The notes beneath the pieces are model-generated. The model did not search any database. It was not told the origin of the DNA and saw nothing but the letters and a program-made list of their open reading frames with translations. A stretch of 64,000 bases of DNA from positions 248,142,869 through 248,206,868 of the forward strand of contig CM066035.1 in assembly GCA_033557465.1 (NCBI GenBank). Reading direction: 5' to 3'. Every line of letters begins with the position of its first letter. Positions within the stretch are counted from its first letter, which is position 1. Made by a program: the position numbers and the translations under genes. This stretch comes from Ichthyophis bannanicus (Eukaryota; Chordata; Amphibia; Gymnophiona; Ichthyophiidae). This document shows positions 32,815 through 42,097 of the stretch, piece after piece.

Positions 32815-33110
32815 GTGAGAAAATTTAGGTGACTCTCCAAGGAAAACTCATCCAGGAGTACTATTAATACAGTATTGGTTGATGGTAGAGAGACTGGCAA
32901 ACGTTTATCCCTTTGGACTCCTCCAGAAAGGTGGTGGAGTTTGGAGAGGGGTTGATGGAGGGCTCAGACAGGGACAAGATCCCATCAAAATAGAGAATTA
33001 GCTGCGTTGGGTTGGAGGCCAGCTGCATTGCTCGCTCTGAGGGAAAGGGACTGGAAAAAGGGGGAAGGGAAGACACATAGACAGGTCACTTAATATGTAT
33101 TGGCTTGAGT
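32815..33110. repeat. Duplicated non-coding unit, copy 2
   Basis: Second copy of 31905-32180: TTTATCCCTTTGGACTCCTCC .. GACAAGATCCCATC .. TAGACAGGTCACTTAATATG. Bases 33111-33422 are unassigned. Confidence 0.6.
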
Positions 33111-33422
33111 ATGCATGTTCAAAAATAACACAATGGTCTATTGTGGTCCCAGTGACTCAGGCTCTCATCCCATTATTATGTTTGTGGTGGTGGTGGGGGG
33201 TGGCAAGGGAAGGGATAAAAGAGGAGTGAAGTCCCTTATGCCTATATTAGTCTGTTTCTACCCTATACTATTCCCTGGAAGCTGGAAGTAAACCACTACT
33301 TTCAAAGGTGGATTTTCGACCAATTTTGTCATACCAATACTAATCCTTTTTGAGACATCATAATATAATCCTCAGAGTGTGCTTGATTGTCTAGCATAAA
33401 GTACATTCTGCAGAATCACTTA

Positions 33423-33789
33423 GGGGTATATTTACTAAAGCACATTAGGGTTTTGCAGGTATCGCATGCTTGAGGTAGATAGCAATGTGTGGTACATGCA
33501 AAAGTTGTCTACTACCTGTTGGGGGCATATACAGCATGGCCTTAGCAGATACCGCATTGATTCGGACCCTAACGTGCACTGGCGGCAACATGGATGCATT
33601 TAATGCCACCCATTGAGGTTGCGTTAAGTGCACCCATACTAACTGCAGCATCGATGGTGACTGCATGTTGCCATCCCCACACCAACCACGATGAGCAGAC
33701 ACACCAGCACCCATTTCCCTCTCTGTTGTACACCAGGAAGATAGCTCAAGCCCTTATTAACAGCTAGCACAGATTAGTAAATCTGATCC
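33423..33789. mobile_element. Harbinger-like MITE
   Basis: Terminal inverted repeats are GGGGTATATTTACTAAAGC at the left and, read in reverse, GGATCAGATTTACTAATCTG at the right. They are flanked by TTA on both sides (33420-33422 and 33790-33792), fitting the 3-bp TWA target of PIF/Harbinger transposons. The length is 367 bp with no transposase; an 89-codon minus frame inside has no motif. Confidence 0.7.
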
Positions 33790-33792
33790 TTA

Positions 33793-34735
33793 GTTTTATA
33801 AATATTCAGTGAACTATAATAATATTCCAGAACCCACGAGAGTCAAAAAATGCCCAAAGACTTTTTAACATTTATTTTGTCCCTGCCAAACTGCAATTAA
33901 CATACAAATTGGATACACCGTATGCATGGAGTGCTAACACTCATTAAATGAGAATGAAGATGAGCAATGCACAAAGGGGTCGTTTAATTGCAGGGCATCT
34001 AGGTTAATAGGGCACAAAGTTGCCTATTGTTAGCCTATTTTATAAAGTGCTTATGTGTCTTTATAATATACAGTACTAGCACAAATCCTGTAGAAACTGT
34101 GCCTAGATTGAAGGCGCAGAAATTATTATTATGCCACCAAAGTTCAACCTATCATTAAATGTTAACGTTTAATGTACTTATAACCACATACGTGGTTATA
34201 GGTGTGCACTGATGGTGGTTGCTTTTCTGTAAGCACATGCATAAGTTCCCATTCACTCATGCAAATCCTTTAAAATGGGGACTTATGTGTATTTCTCGCT
34301 TGTGCTGTCCTGCACGGTCTATGTAAAATCTTTCCCATATTGTGTAAAATTAGATGCTGTCTTGCTGTGCACTTAACTTTTTTATGGATGCATGCCACCT
34401 AGGACCAGCCCAAGAGTTTCTGTTGCCCTAGGCATATGTGGGCCTTCGATCTAACTGTAGGGAAAAGTACATCCATCCGCCTGCAATTATCGCACTTCAA
34501 TATCACAAACCAGCCATGAGAGCAACTAACGTTATTCACCGAAGTGGCATCAGTTGCACCCATGCTACTTGAGTCAAATGCAGATAGCGCAGACTTGCCC
34601 AGTCACAGCCTTGACGCACTCTAGAAGGATAGCATGGGGGTTTTGGCATAGGGCCCCATGCTAACTTTTCAGCAACATGTCAGAACCGTGCACTAACCCC
34701 ACACTACCCTTAAGTAAACATACCCAGCTATGCTG
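33793..34735. other. AT-rich stretch with MITE-like pieces
   Basis: TATTTTATAAAGTGC (34036) and similar words recur at 35465, 52560 and 52788, suggesting a small repeat family. TTAAGTAAACATACCC at 34709-34724 looks like an isolated Harbinger-like end. No gene is supported. Confidence 0.35.
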
Positions 34736-35080
34736 CCCCCCCCCAGATATGCCACCCCCCCCTACTGCCACTGAAAGTTATGTCAGAGGGGGGTCAGAAG
34801 CGGCAGGACAGGTGTGCCGAAGCACATGGCCTGCTGCCGAGCCTAGCTGTCCCCCCCTGCTGCTGGAATCTGCAGCAGCGGGGATGGTATTGGTGCATGG
34901 CTCAGCATATGGGGAGGGGGGGAGGGTGATGTGGCTCAGTGCACAGACAGGGGGGGGGGGGGTGGTAGGCCATGTGTGCCGAAGCCCATGGCCTGCCACT
35001 GAGCAGCGCCCCCCCCTTGACTCTGTCACCAGAATTAGCGGCAGGGGGAGGATCAGTAGCATGGGTCAGTACAGGGGGGT
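34736..35080. repeat. GC-rich repeat with twin units
   Basis: GTGTGCCGAAGCACATGGCC (34813) and GTGTGCCGAAGCCCATGGCC (34975) mark two copies of a unit of about 160 bp separated by homopolymer C and G runs. Related words occur at 53250-53300 and 37900-37950. Frames of up to 140 codons here are compositional. Bases 35081-35586 include a hairpin (TTTGTAAAGCA at 35316 with TGCTTTACAAA at 35337) but no gene. Confidence 0.5.
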
Positions 35081-35586
35081 GAGGCAACCAGGAAGATAGC
35101 AGTGAAAACACCCCTATGCGTCCCCGTGCATGATTGCCATAGGGGCATGCAGAGGGGAAGTGCTTGGGAGGTGTGGCCTCCACTGATGCTTGTAAGTTAT
35201 AAAATACTATGACTTACACACATTAGGTCACTGATCTAGATGTGGTAAGTTACACCTGCCCTTGGGCAGTCAAAACTGCTGTGCCTAGGTTCCAGCGTAT
35301 CTAGATGTCTTCTGTTTTGTAAAGCAAAGCATGTGTGTGCTTTACAAATAGGCACGAACCACATGCACAGTGAAACGTGTTGCCTACACGGCAGTCTGCA
35401 AAATTTACCCTCCACATACGTGGGTATTCCTGGGGGCAGTAGAGGTTGGATTGGCACTTATGCGCATATTTTATAAAATATACACTTGCTCTTACTGGCA
35501 CGTGCATATATATTGTAAACGGGGGCGCTGGGTGAGAATGTCCACAGTCTTGGCAAAGGCAAATATTAATATGACTTGCAAAGGAT

Positions 35587-36193
35587 TGTGGGAAATGTAG
35601 TCCATTCATACCAGACTCAGCCGTTCACAATAAATTAGTTGTGCTTGCTCAAGTGTAAAGCAAAGAAGATATTTTATTTATGGGGTTATTTCTCCCAACA
35701 CAGATATACTTGGTAGCACATAAAAAAGGATACTTGCTTTCAGTATTATACTTAGAAAAACAAATCAAGAAAACAACAGCTGAACTTGTTAGGCAATCAA
35801 ATCAAAGAATAAAGACCTTGAAGGGAACAGAAAGGTCTTTTCTGTAGGTTCCTGCTAATATTTCCTTAGCAGTGCTTCAAAACAAACCAAAACCCACAAA
35901 GTAAGAAAAAAACTGTTCTTTTTCAGGGATAACTTCTTGTATCTCCACACAGACTCAGAAGTGTCCCTCCAGAGCTCGCAGGCAATTAGCAAGGCTCATT
36001 GCTAGCAATTACCCAGCTGCACCTCTTGGCTGGTTTACTTTCTATTACGTGGCTCAAATCTTACTCAAAAGATTTTCTGAGTAGATCAAAGAACAAGTTT
36101 ATTTCTTTGTGATGGTTGTTGTATTTTTGTGACAGCATATTACCACAGAAGTTTAGACAGAGAGCAATCCATGTATCAGACTCCTCATTTACA
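35587..36193 (-). mobile_element. Long terminal repeat (solo or 3' LTR)
   Basis: On the minus strand the sequence begins TGTAAATGAG right after a purine tract and ends TTTCCCACA, giving TG..CA limits and a length of 607 bp. AATAAC and AATAAAAT (near 35675-35690) lie toward its 3' part, as expected for a polyadenylation signal. The polypurine tract and an adjoining ORF support a 3' LTR of a Gypsy- or retrovirus-like element. No matching 5' LTR or target duplication was found. The superfamily is not determined. Confidence 0.6.
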
Positions 36194-37048
36194 ATATCTT
36201 CCCCCTTCTTCAACTATCATAGGTTCAATATCATGGATTGGCACAGAGGAATTTCTCAATGGAGCATTCTCAGGACAATACTTGTTTCCCTGCTGTCTTC
36301 CAAGTGAAGAGCTAGGGCATAGATCAGTGTTCATACCTGAGCTTCCATTGCTGTTAGAGTTCCTCTCCAAATATCCTGGCCAGTATGTAGTCCAGTTCTT
36401 ATGTCCAGCCTTCCAATCCAGATCCCTGGACACTGGATCTCTCTTCACATACCTTCTTGCACTGGTCTTAGGGTCCCTTCCAATTGCAGCCGTCTCCCTC
36501 ACAGGTGCCGTCCGGGGATTCCTGGCTCTGCAACCCCACTCCTCTGGCTTTCCCCAGTCCAATGGTGTATGCTTGCCCCTGGAATGCCTCCCAGTATACG
36601 TACTGCTATGGACTCCTTTAGACCTCCCAAATGCTTTTCTCTTCTTTCTTCCAAAGGGTTTCTTGCTCTCTCTGTCCGTCCGCTCTGGCTTCTGCTGATG
36701 ATGATCCTCAGGATGATTCTCTGTAGAATAAGCTTTTCTTTTATCCTGTTTAGATGAATGCTCCACCCTAGCACAGCGCAGCTGTGCTGAATCAAGCCCT
36801 GCCCTTGGAGATGAGTGCTTGGAGATTACCTCATAGCCCTCCTGATTGAACACACGTTTCCCCACTTCAGCTCTTCTAATGGCTGTTGGAAACCTGGTGC
36901 ATTCTGGGACTGGTAGTCTTTTATGGAAACATTCTGTTTTATTATTTCTACCAGAAAAGACAGGGTACTTGTTCAGAGTCACTTCACCTCTATTATAGCT
37001 CCTTCCTGAACTATGATAAGCTTCCTTATCACAATATGCATATTGCAT
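36185..37048 (-). CDS. Basic ORF next to the LTR, 287 codons
   Basis: The ORF starts at 37048, runs through the polypurine tract and stops about 10 bp upstream of (or just inside) the LTR. It is rich in Arg, Lys, Ser and Glu, especially in the middle (KKPFGRKKRKAFGRSKG). I see no protease, RT, RNase H, integrase zinc motif, signal peptide or membrane segment. Its position suggests the last ORF of an LTR element, such as a pol C-terminus or an accessory ORF. Overlap with the polypurine tract favours an element gene over a host exon. The function is unknown, and a chance ORF is possible. Confidence 0.4.
   Translation of the reverse strand: MQYAYCDKEAYHSSGRSYNRGEVTLNKYPVFSGRNNKTECFHKRLPVPECTRFPTAIRRAEVGKRVFNQEGYEVISKHSSPRAGLDSAQLRCARVEHSSKQDKRKAYSTENHPEDHHQQKPERTDRESKKPFGRKKRKAFGRSKGVHSSTYTGRHSRGKHTPLDWGKPEEWGCRARNPRTAPVRETAAIGRDPKTSARRYVKRDPVSRDLDWKAGHKNWTTYWPGYLERNSNSNGSSGMNTDLCPSSSLGRQQGNKYCPENAPLRNSSVPIHDIEPMIVEEGGRYCK
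36195..36211 (-). promoter_or_regulatory. Polypurine tract
   Basis: The minus strand reads GAAGAAGGGGGAAGATA immediately upstream of the LTR start. This is the position and composition of the plus-strand primer of LTR retroelements. Confidence 0.65.
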
Positions 37049-37049
37049 T

Positions 37050-37728
37050 GTAGTATTACCACTTGCGCTTTATCTTGCGGCTTGCTTAATCACTAGCATA
37101 TCCACTTTTCAGAACTTTTCCATAAAATTTGCATACTTAACTCAGAGCAGCCAAAAACATTGTTCACAACTCGACCAACATCAAGTATTGTCACATGTTT
37201 AAATGAACAAATCAATTAACCAGAAGCAGTAATGACTGTAGTACACCGGCCCCTGAAGCAGAGTTCACAGAGTAAGAGGAAACACATGCAGGAGGAGGGG
37301 GCAGAATGCCTCAAGGCCTGTCAGAGGACGAACCTAAGCAGGCCGCATATTGAACGTTCACTTCACGCTCATTGTTACTGCCATGGGACTGGGGTGGGAT
37401 GACAAAGGGAGACATTAAGGTGAAAGGGGAATAAAGGGAGAATCTGGACAGCGGCTATCAGACGAATGGGAGATCTCCCCCCTCCGAACTATTAGAGGCA
37501 TCTGAAATGTAAATCTAGCACTGCCATTGGTCTCTAAATGATGAGCCTAGTAGTGCTTCATGCTGTATCACATCAGCGGTATGACACACTGAGAAATGCT
37601 GCTAGGTGGCACCACTTTGAGATAAATAGTCATGCCAGCAAGCAGTGTCTGCTTCCCTTCTGCCATTATGGGTGAGTGTTTACTCTGAGGTAAAAATGTT
37701 GAGAGGGTGGGAGTCAGAGTCCCACAAG
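37050..37728. other. Unassigned
   Basis: It may contain more internal sequence of the LTR element near 37050-37250, but no motif is visible. The rest shows no recognisable feature. Confidence 0.3.
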
Positions 37729-39466
37729 CAGGGCTGGCCCACCCACTAGGCAAACAAGACACTTGTCTAGGGTGGCAGACCCTGTTGAACAACATGCCAA
37801 TCCTTCCTTTAAAGTGGCGGCAGTTTAGCTACCACTTCAGTACCACAGTGGCATTAAAATACAGTACAGTCATGGCCTGCCGCTCCTGTCCCCTCGAACA
37901 GGAAGTTACATCGGAGGAGGCAGAAGTGGCAGGCTGTGGGCACATGTGGGTACTTTAATGCTTGTCTTACTAATCTGTTATGTTTTTTTGAAGGTGTGAA
38001 TAAACAGGTAGACAAAGGTAAGCCGATTGATATAGTGTATCTGTACTTTCAGAAAGCCTCTGATAAGGTCCCTCATCAGAGACCTTTGGCAAAACTAAAA
38101 AGTCGTGGGATAGGAGGCAGTGTAATATTGTGGATCAGGAACTGGTTAAAAGATAGAAAGCGGAGGGCAGAGCTAAATGGCCAATTTTCCCAATGGAGAA
38201 AGGTTAATAGTGGAGTACCCCAGGGATCTGTGCTGGGTCCACTGTTTTTTGACATATTCATAAATGATCTGGAAAAGGGAATAATGAGTGAGGTTATCAA
38301 ATTTGCAGATGACACAAAAATATTTAAAGTTGTTAAAACCCAAGCGGATTGTGGAAAATTGCAAGAGGATCTTGATAAACTGGAAGACTGGGCATCCAAA
38401 TGGCTGATGAAATTTAATGTGGACAAGTGCAAAGTTATGCACCTAGGGAAGAACAACCCAAACTATGGTTACACTATGCAAGGTTCCACATTAGGAACCA
38501 CCACCCAGGAAAAAGATTTAGGTGTCATAGTGGATAACATGTTAAAACCCTCTGCCCAGTGTGCAGCGGCGGCCAAGATAGCAAATTGAATGCTAGGTAT
38601 CATAAGGAAAGGAATGGAAAATAAAACAAAGGATATTATAATGCCTCTGTATTGTTCCATGGTGTGATCGCACCTTGAATATTGTGTGTAATTCTGGTCG
38701 CCGTATCTTAAAAAGAATATAACGTTATTAGAAAACGTACAGAGAAGAGCCACCAAAATGGTAAAGGGGATGGAAGGATGCTCCTATGAAGAGAGGCTAA
38801 AAAGGTTAGGGCTCTTCAACCTGGAAAAGAGACAGCTGAGGGGAGATACGATAGAGGTCTATAAATTAATGAATGGAATGGAATGGGTAAATGTAGATCG
38901 ATGGTTTTTGTCATCAGAATATAAAAAGACTAAGGGACATGCAATAAAGCTACAGAGTAACCTATTTTAAGACTAATAAGAGAAAATATTTTTTCACTCA
39001 TCTTGTAATCAAACTCTGGAATTTGTTACTGGAGGATGTAGTAAAAGCTGTTAGTGTAGCTGGGTTTAAAAAAGGTATGGACAAGTTCCTGGAGGAAAGG
39101 TCCATAAACCATTATTAAAAGGGGCCCAGGATATCACTGCTTGACCCGATACAAGCATTGAGGAACCTGTGTCGTTTGGGGAAACTGCTAGGTACTTGTG
39201 ACCTGGATTGGTCATTGTTGGAAATAGGATACTGGGCTTGGTGGACCTTGGTCTGACCCAGTATGGCATATCTTATGTTCTTATGTTCTTATTGAAGCAC
39301 TGGCTGAACTGCTGCTGCTTCAAAGGAAAGATTGGCATTCCGCTCCCTCCCTCCAGGTGGGTAGATGGATACTGGGGGTGGGCGGCGGCATGACAGTGCC
39401 TCAAGGGTGGGGGGGGGGGGCATGGAGGGCCGACCTAGGGCAGCAGAAACCCTTAGACGAGCCCTG
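37729..39466. mobile_element. hAT-like MITE interrupted by a CR1 copy
   Basis: The left end is CAGGGCTGGCCCACCCACTAGG..CTAGGGTGGCAG. The right end (39434-39466), in reverse, is CAGGGCTCGTCTAAGGGTTTCTGCTGCCCTAGG. These inverted ends resemble hAT termini (CAGGGxTGGCC). The 8-bp flanks (CCCACAAG and CTCATAAA) match only partly. The centre is replaced by the CR1-like LINE at 37965-39298. Confidence 0.45.
37965..39298 (+). mobile_element. CR1-like LINE (family A), copy 3
   Basis: A 217-codon frame (37936-38589) carries NWLKDRKRR, GVPQGSVLGPLFFDIF, KFADDTKIF and LGVIVDNMLKPS of the RT. A stop at 38587-38589 and others up to 38760 interrupt it before a 70-codon piece with YEERLKRLGLFNLEKRQ. The 3' end is ATCTTATGTTCTTATGTTC. 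It is 5'-truncated inside the RT and is the longest family A copy here. Confidence 0.8.
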
Positions 39467-39599
39467 CTCATAAATTTTGATTTGAGAGGTGGAGTCCCAT
39501 CTTTGCAGGTTGAGGAAATCTGGGGGGGATTCATTTGTAGGGAGATTGGAGCGCCGGGCTTTCCTCCTATGTTAAATGATATCATAGCAGCACAATACT

Positions 39600-41550
39600 G
39601 TGACTATCCTTCTTTCTTTCTTGAATGAGCTACATGTTTCTCATGATCGAGGTGATACCTCTCTTGCTGTCTCTCTAGATCTGTCTTCTGCCTTTGATCT
39701 GGTCAACCTTCTTAACCGTCTCCACGACTTTGGGGTCCGTGGTATTGTTCTTTTCTGGTTTCGTTCTTTTCTCTCATCCAGATCTATCTGGTTATTCCTC
39801 CTCCCCTATCACCCCTTTTGCCCTGTGATGTCCCTCAAGTCTCTGTCCTGGTTCCCTTTCTCTTCAATGTTTTTCTGACCCCCCTTGACTCTCTTTATTC
39901 AACCAAATTGTGTCTCAGCTTATTTCTATGTGAATGACATTATTCTGTTGCATTACACTAGCCCTACTGCCCTTGATCTGACCCCTCTGAACACTTGACT
40001 CACCACTGTTGACTCCTGGATGGTCTCCAATTTCCTCCACATCAATCTTTCCAAGACCTTAGCTATCTGGTTCACTTTCTGTGGCCCCTCCCCACCCCTT
40101 CTCTCCTCTTTCACACTCCCATTCCCTTAAGGGGTTATTCGTGCCTTCACCCGGCTGTGACTAACTTCCCTGCCGGTTGTGCGGGGAAGTTAGACGGGGC
40201 GGGGAAGGGGCAGAGTCTTGGCGGTCTCCAGCCCTGGATGTACAGGGCCGATTTTAATGTTGGCTCTGTACATCCAGGGCCTGCAACATGTGCGGGGAAG
40301 TTATTCCACCTCCGAGGTGGAATAACGTCCCTGATCATGTCATATTTTAAATGCCGGGGCACGAATGGGGCAGGGGGGGCTGGAGGACATTCCGTACAGC
40401 CCGACCCTGGTTGTAGGAGGCCAGATCGGGGGTTGGGCTGTGGGGAATTAGCTGTAATTTCTGGAAGCTGGCATCACGGCACTGCAATGGAGCCATGGTG
40501 CCATGGCAACATGAAGCAATGGCACTGCGGCTCCATTGAGGAGTCTTGACTGAGTGAGCCGGGGACAGTCCTGCATGTGCAGGCCAGACTGATTTGCAGT
40601 CCTGGCTTGCACGGGCAGGACTGTTCATGATTCTGATCCTGCGGGGCTAGACGTGCCCTGCAGGATGAGAATTGCGATCCCCTCTGTACGTCCAGTTCGG
40701 ACCAGACGCACAGAGGGGATTGACGTTTGGGACGGAATCGGGCCCTTGGTGTCCTCCCTCCGCTTTCTGGATATCACAATGGACTCTTTCCTGTCCTTCT
40801 CAGAGCACATTTCATCTCTCACTTGCCATTCCTTTGCCGCTTTCCGTCAGATCCGTGCTATTCTTTCCTTTCTTTCTGTCTCCTCCCTGACCATGTTTCT
40901 TATCTCCCTAATAATGACACAACTTGACTATTGCAATGTTACCCTTGCTGGCCTTCCCCCATATCAGCTTCATAGAGTGCAACTTCTTCAGAACACCACC
41001 GCCCGGATCCTCACCTGTACTACCCAGTATGACCACATTACTCCCCTTCTCATATGCCTCCATTGGCTTCCTGTTAAATATCGGATACAATACAAGATTC
41101 TCATTTTGGTCCACAGAGCTATTCACAATAACACCCCACAATACTTCTCCAATTTGGTCCATGTCCACACTCCACATCACTGACATTGCCTCATCCACTC
41201 CAACCATCTGTTCCTTCCCTCTGCATCACAAGCCCACATAGAATCCACCCGTCACTCCGCTTTCAGATCTCCGCCCAGAGCTTTCATTCTCTAGATTTAA
41301 AGCAATGTTAAAAACCAATCTCTTCTGCACTGCCTTTGACATTCATCCTCCCTGACTCACCTCCTATCCCTTTTATTATTCCCCACCATCACTTTCCCTT
41401 CTTCCCCCCCCCTTTCCTTCTCCTTTTTCCCTTCATGTGACTGTTCTCTTTCCTTTCCTTTATTGAATGGTGTTCTATTTCCTTTCTTATCTGCTGCAGC
41501 ACTAATTGTTTGTAAACCACTCTGGTGCCTGAGCGTGAGTGGTATATCAA
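39600..41550 (+). mobile_element. L2-like LINE split by an insertion
   Basis: The left half (39600-40132) encodes SLAVSLDLSSAFDLVN and, with frameshifts, a YVND-like RT core and NLSKT. The right half resumes near 40755 with RFLDITMDSFLSF, then (to 41183) QLDYCNVTLAGLP, HITPLLICLHWLPVKYRI and LVHRAIH. The untranslated end has TTGTTTGTAAACCACTCTGG and GGTATATCAAG. The order of RT motifs continues across the break, so 40133-40749 is a later insertion. Several frameshifts make it a fossil. Confidence 0.75.
40133..40749. repeat. Serial-hairpin element inserted in L2
   Basis: It contains at least four hairpins in series: CCTGGATGTACAG with CTGTACATCCAGG (40226-40278); GTTATTCCACCTC with GAGGTGGAATAAC (40300-40327); AGTCCTGCATGTGCAGGCCA with TGGCTTGCACGGGCAGGACT (40567-40622); CCCCTCTGT with ACAGAGGGG (40679-40719). 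The left end AAGGGGTTATTCGTGCC and the reversed right end AAGGGCCCGATTCCGTCCC may be diverged termini. No coding frame has a motif. Confidence 0.55.
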
Positions 41551-41556
41551 GAAACT

Positions 41557-41825
41557 GAATAGTAACATAGTATATGACGGCAGATAAAGACAAGTATGGT
41601 CCATCTAGCAAGGCGGCAAGAGTAGGTGCACTTGCTGCTCTGTGCAGTTCACCCCTCCCCGTGCCTTTGTTTAGGGGTATAACCACCGCCCCGTGTAGGT
41701 CACCCCTATTTGTTCAGATACAAGAGATAGTTACGTTTATTTTGATTTTATCCTGTTGCTATAAAGGGATCCACTGTGCCTGTCCCATGCCATTTTGAAT
41801 TATGTCACTGTGTTTGCTAAATTTA
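41557..41825 (-). mobile_element. CR1-like LINE 3' end
   Basis: Begins, in reverse, with the octamer-like tail (TACTATGTTACTAT), TTTATCTGCCGTCAT and AGATGGACCATAC. It matches 599-1015 and 62485-62760. Further in, the minus strand reads like the HSGSLY end of CR1 ORF2. Bases 41826-42097 are unassigned. Confidence 0.6.
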
Positions 41826-42097
41826 TCAGTGCCTGCCATTCTCACTAAAATTAGCATTTTTTTGCAGGTGTGCTAATTTAGCATGTATATGCATGTTCAA
41901 TTAGCAGGGGTTTTCATGGGGACAATGTCTCTAAATGGACTAATTTTGTGCATACCATGGCTGTAATGTACCTCACTCCTAAACCAGGGCATGTGGCGTC
42001 TTATCTCAATCTCTTAGATTTACTGATTTACTGCTAATCCTCAGCATAGTACCTGCACTGTGCCAAAGCAAGCTTCCTTTTGCAGTCTGCAATATGT

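Noticed and set aside
34677..35183. 90-140-codon frames with Cys and Pro
   Set aside because: Composition-driven frames in a GC-rich twin repeat with homopolymer runs.
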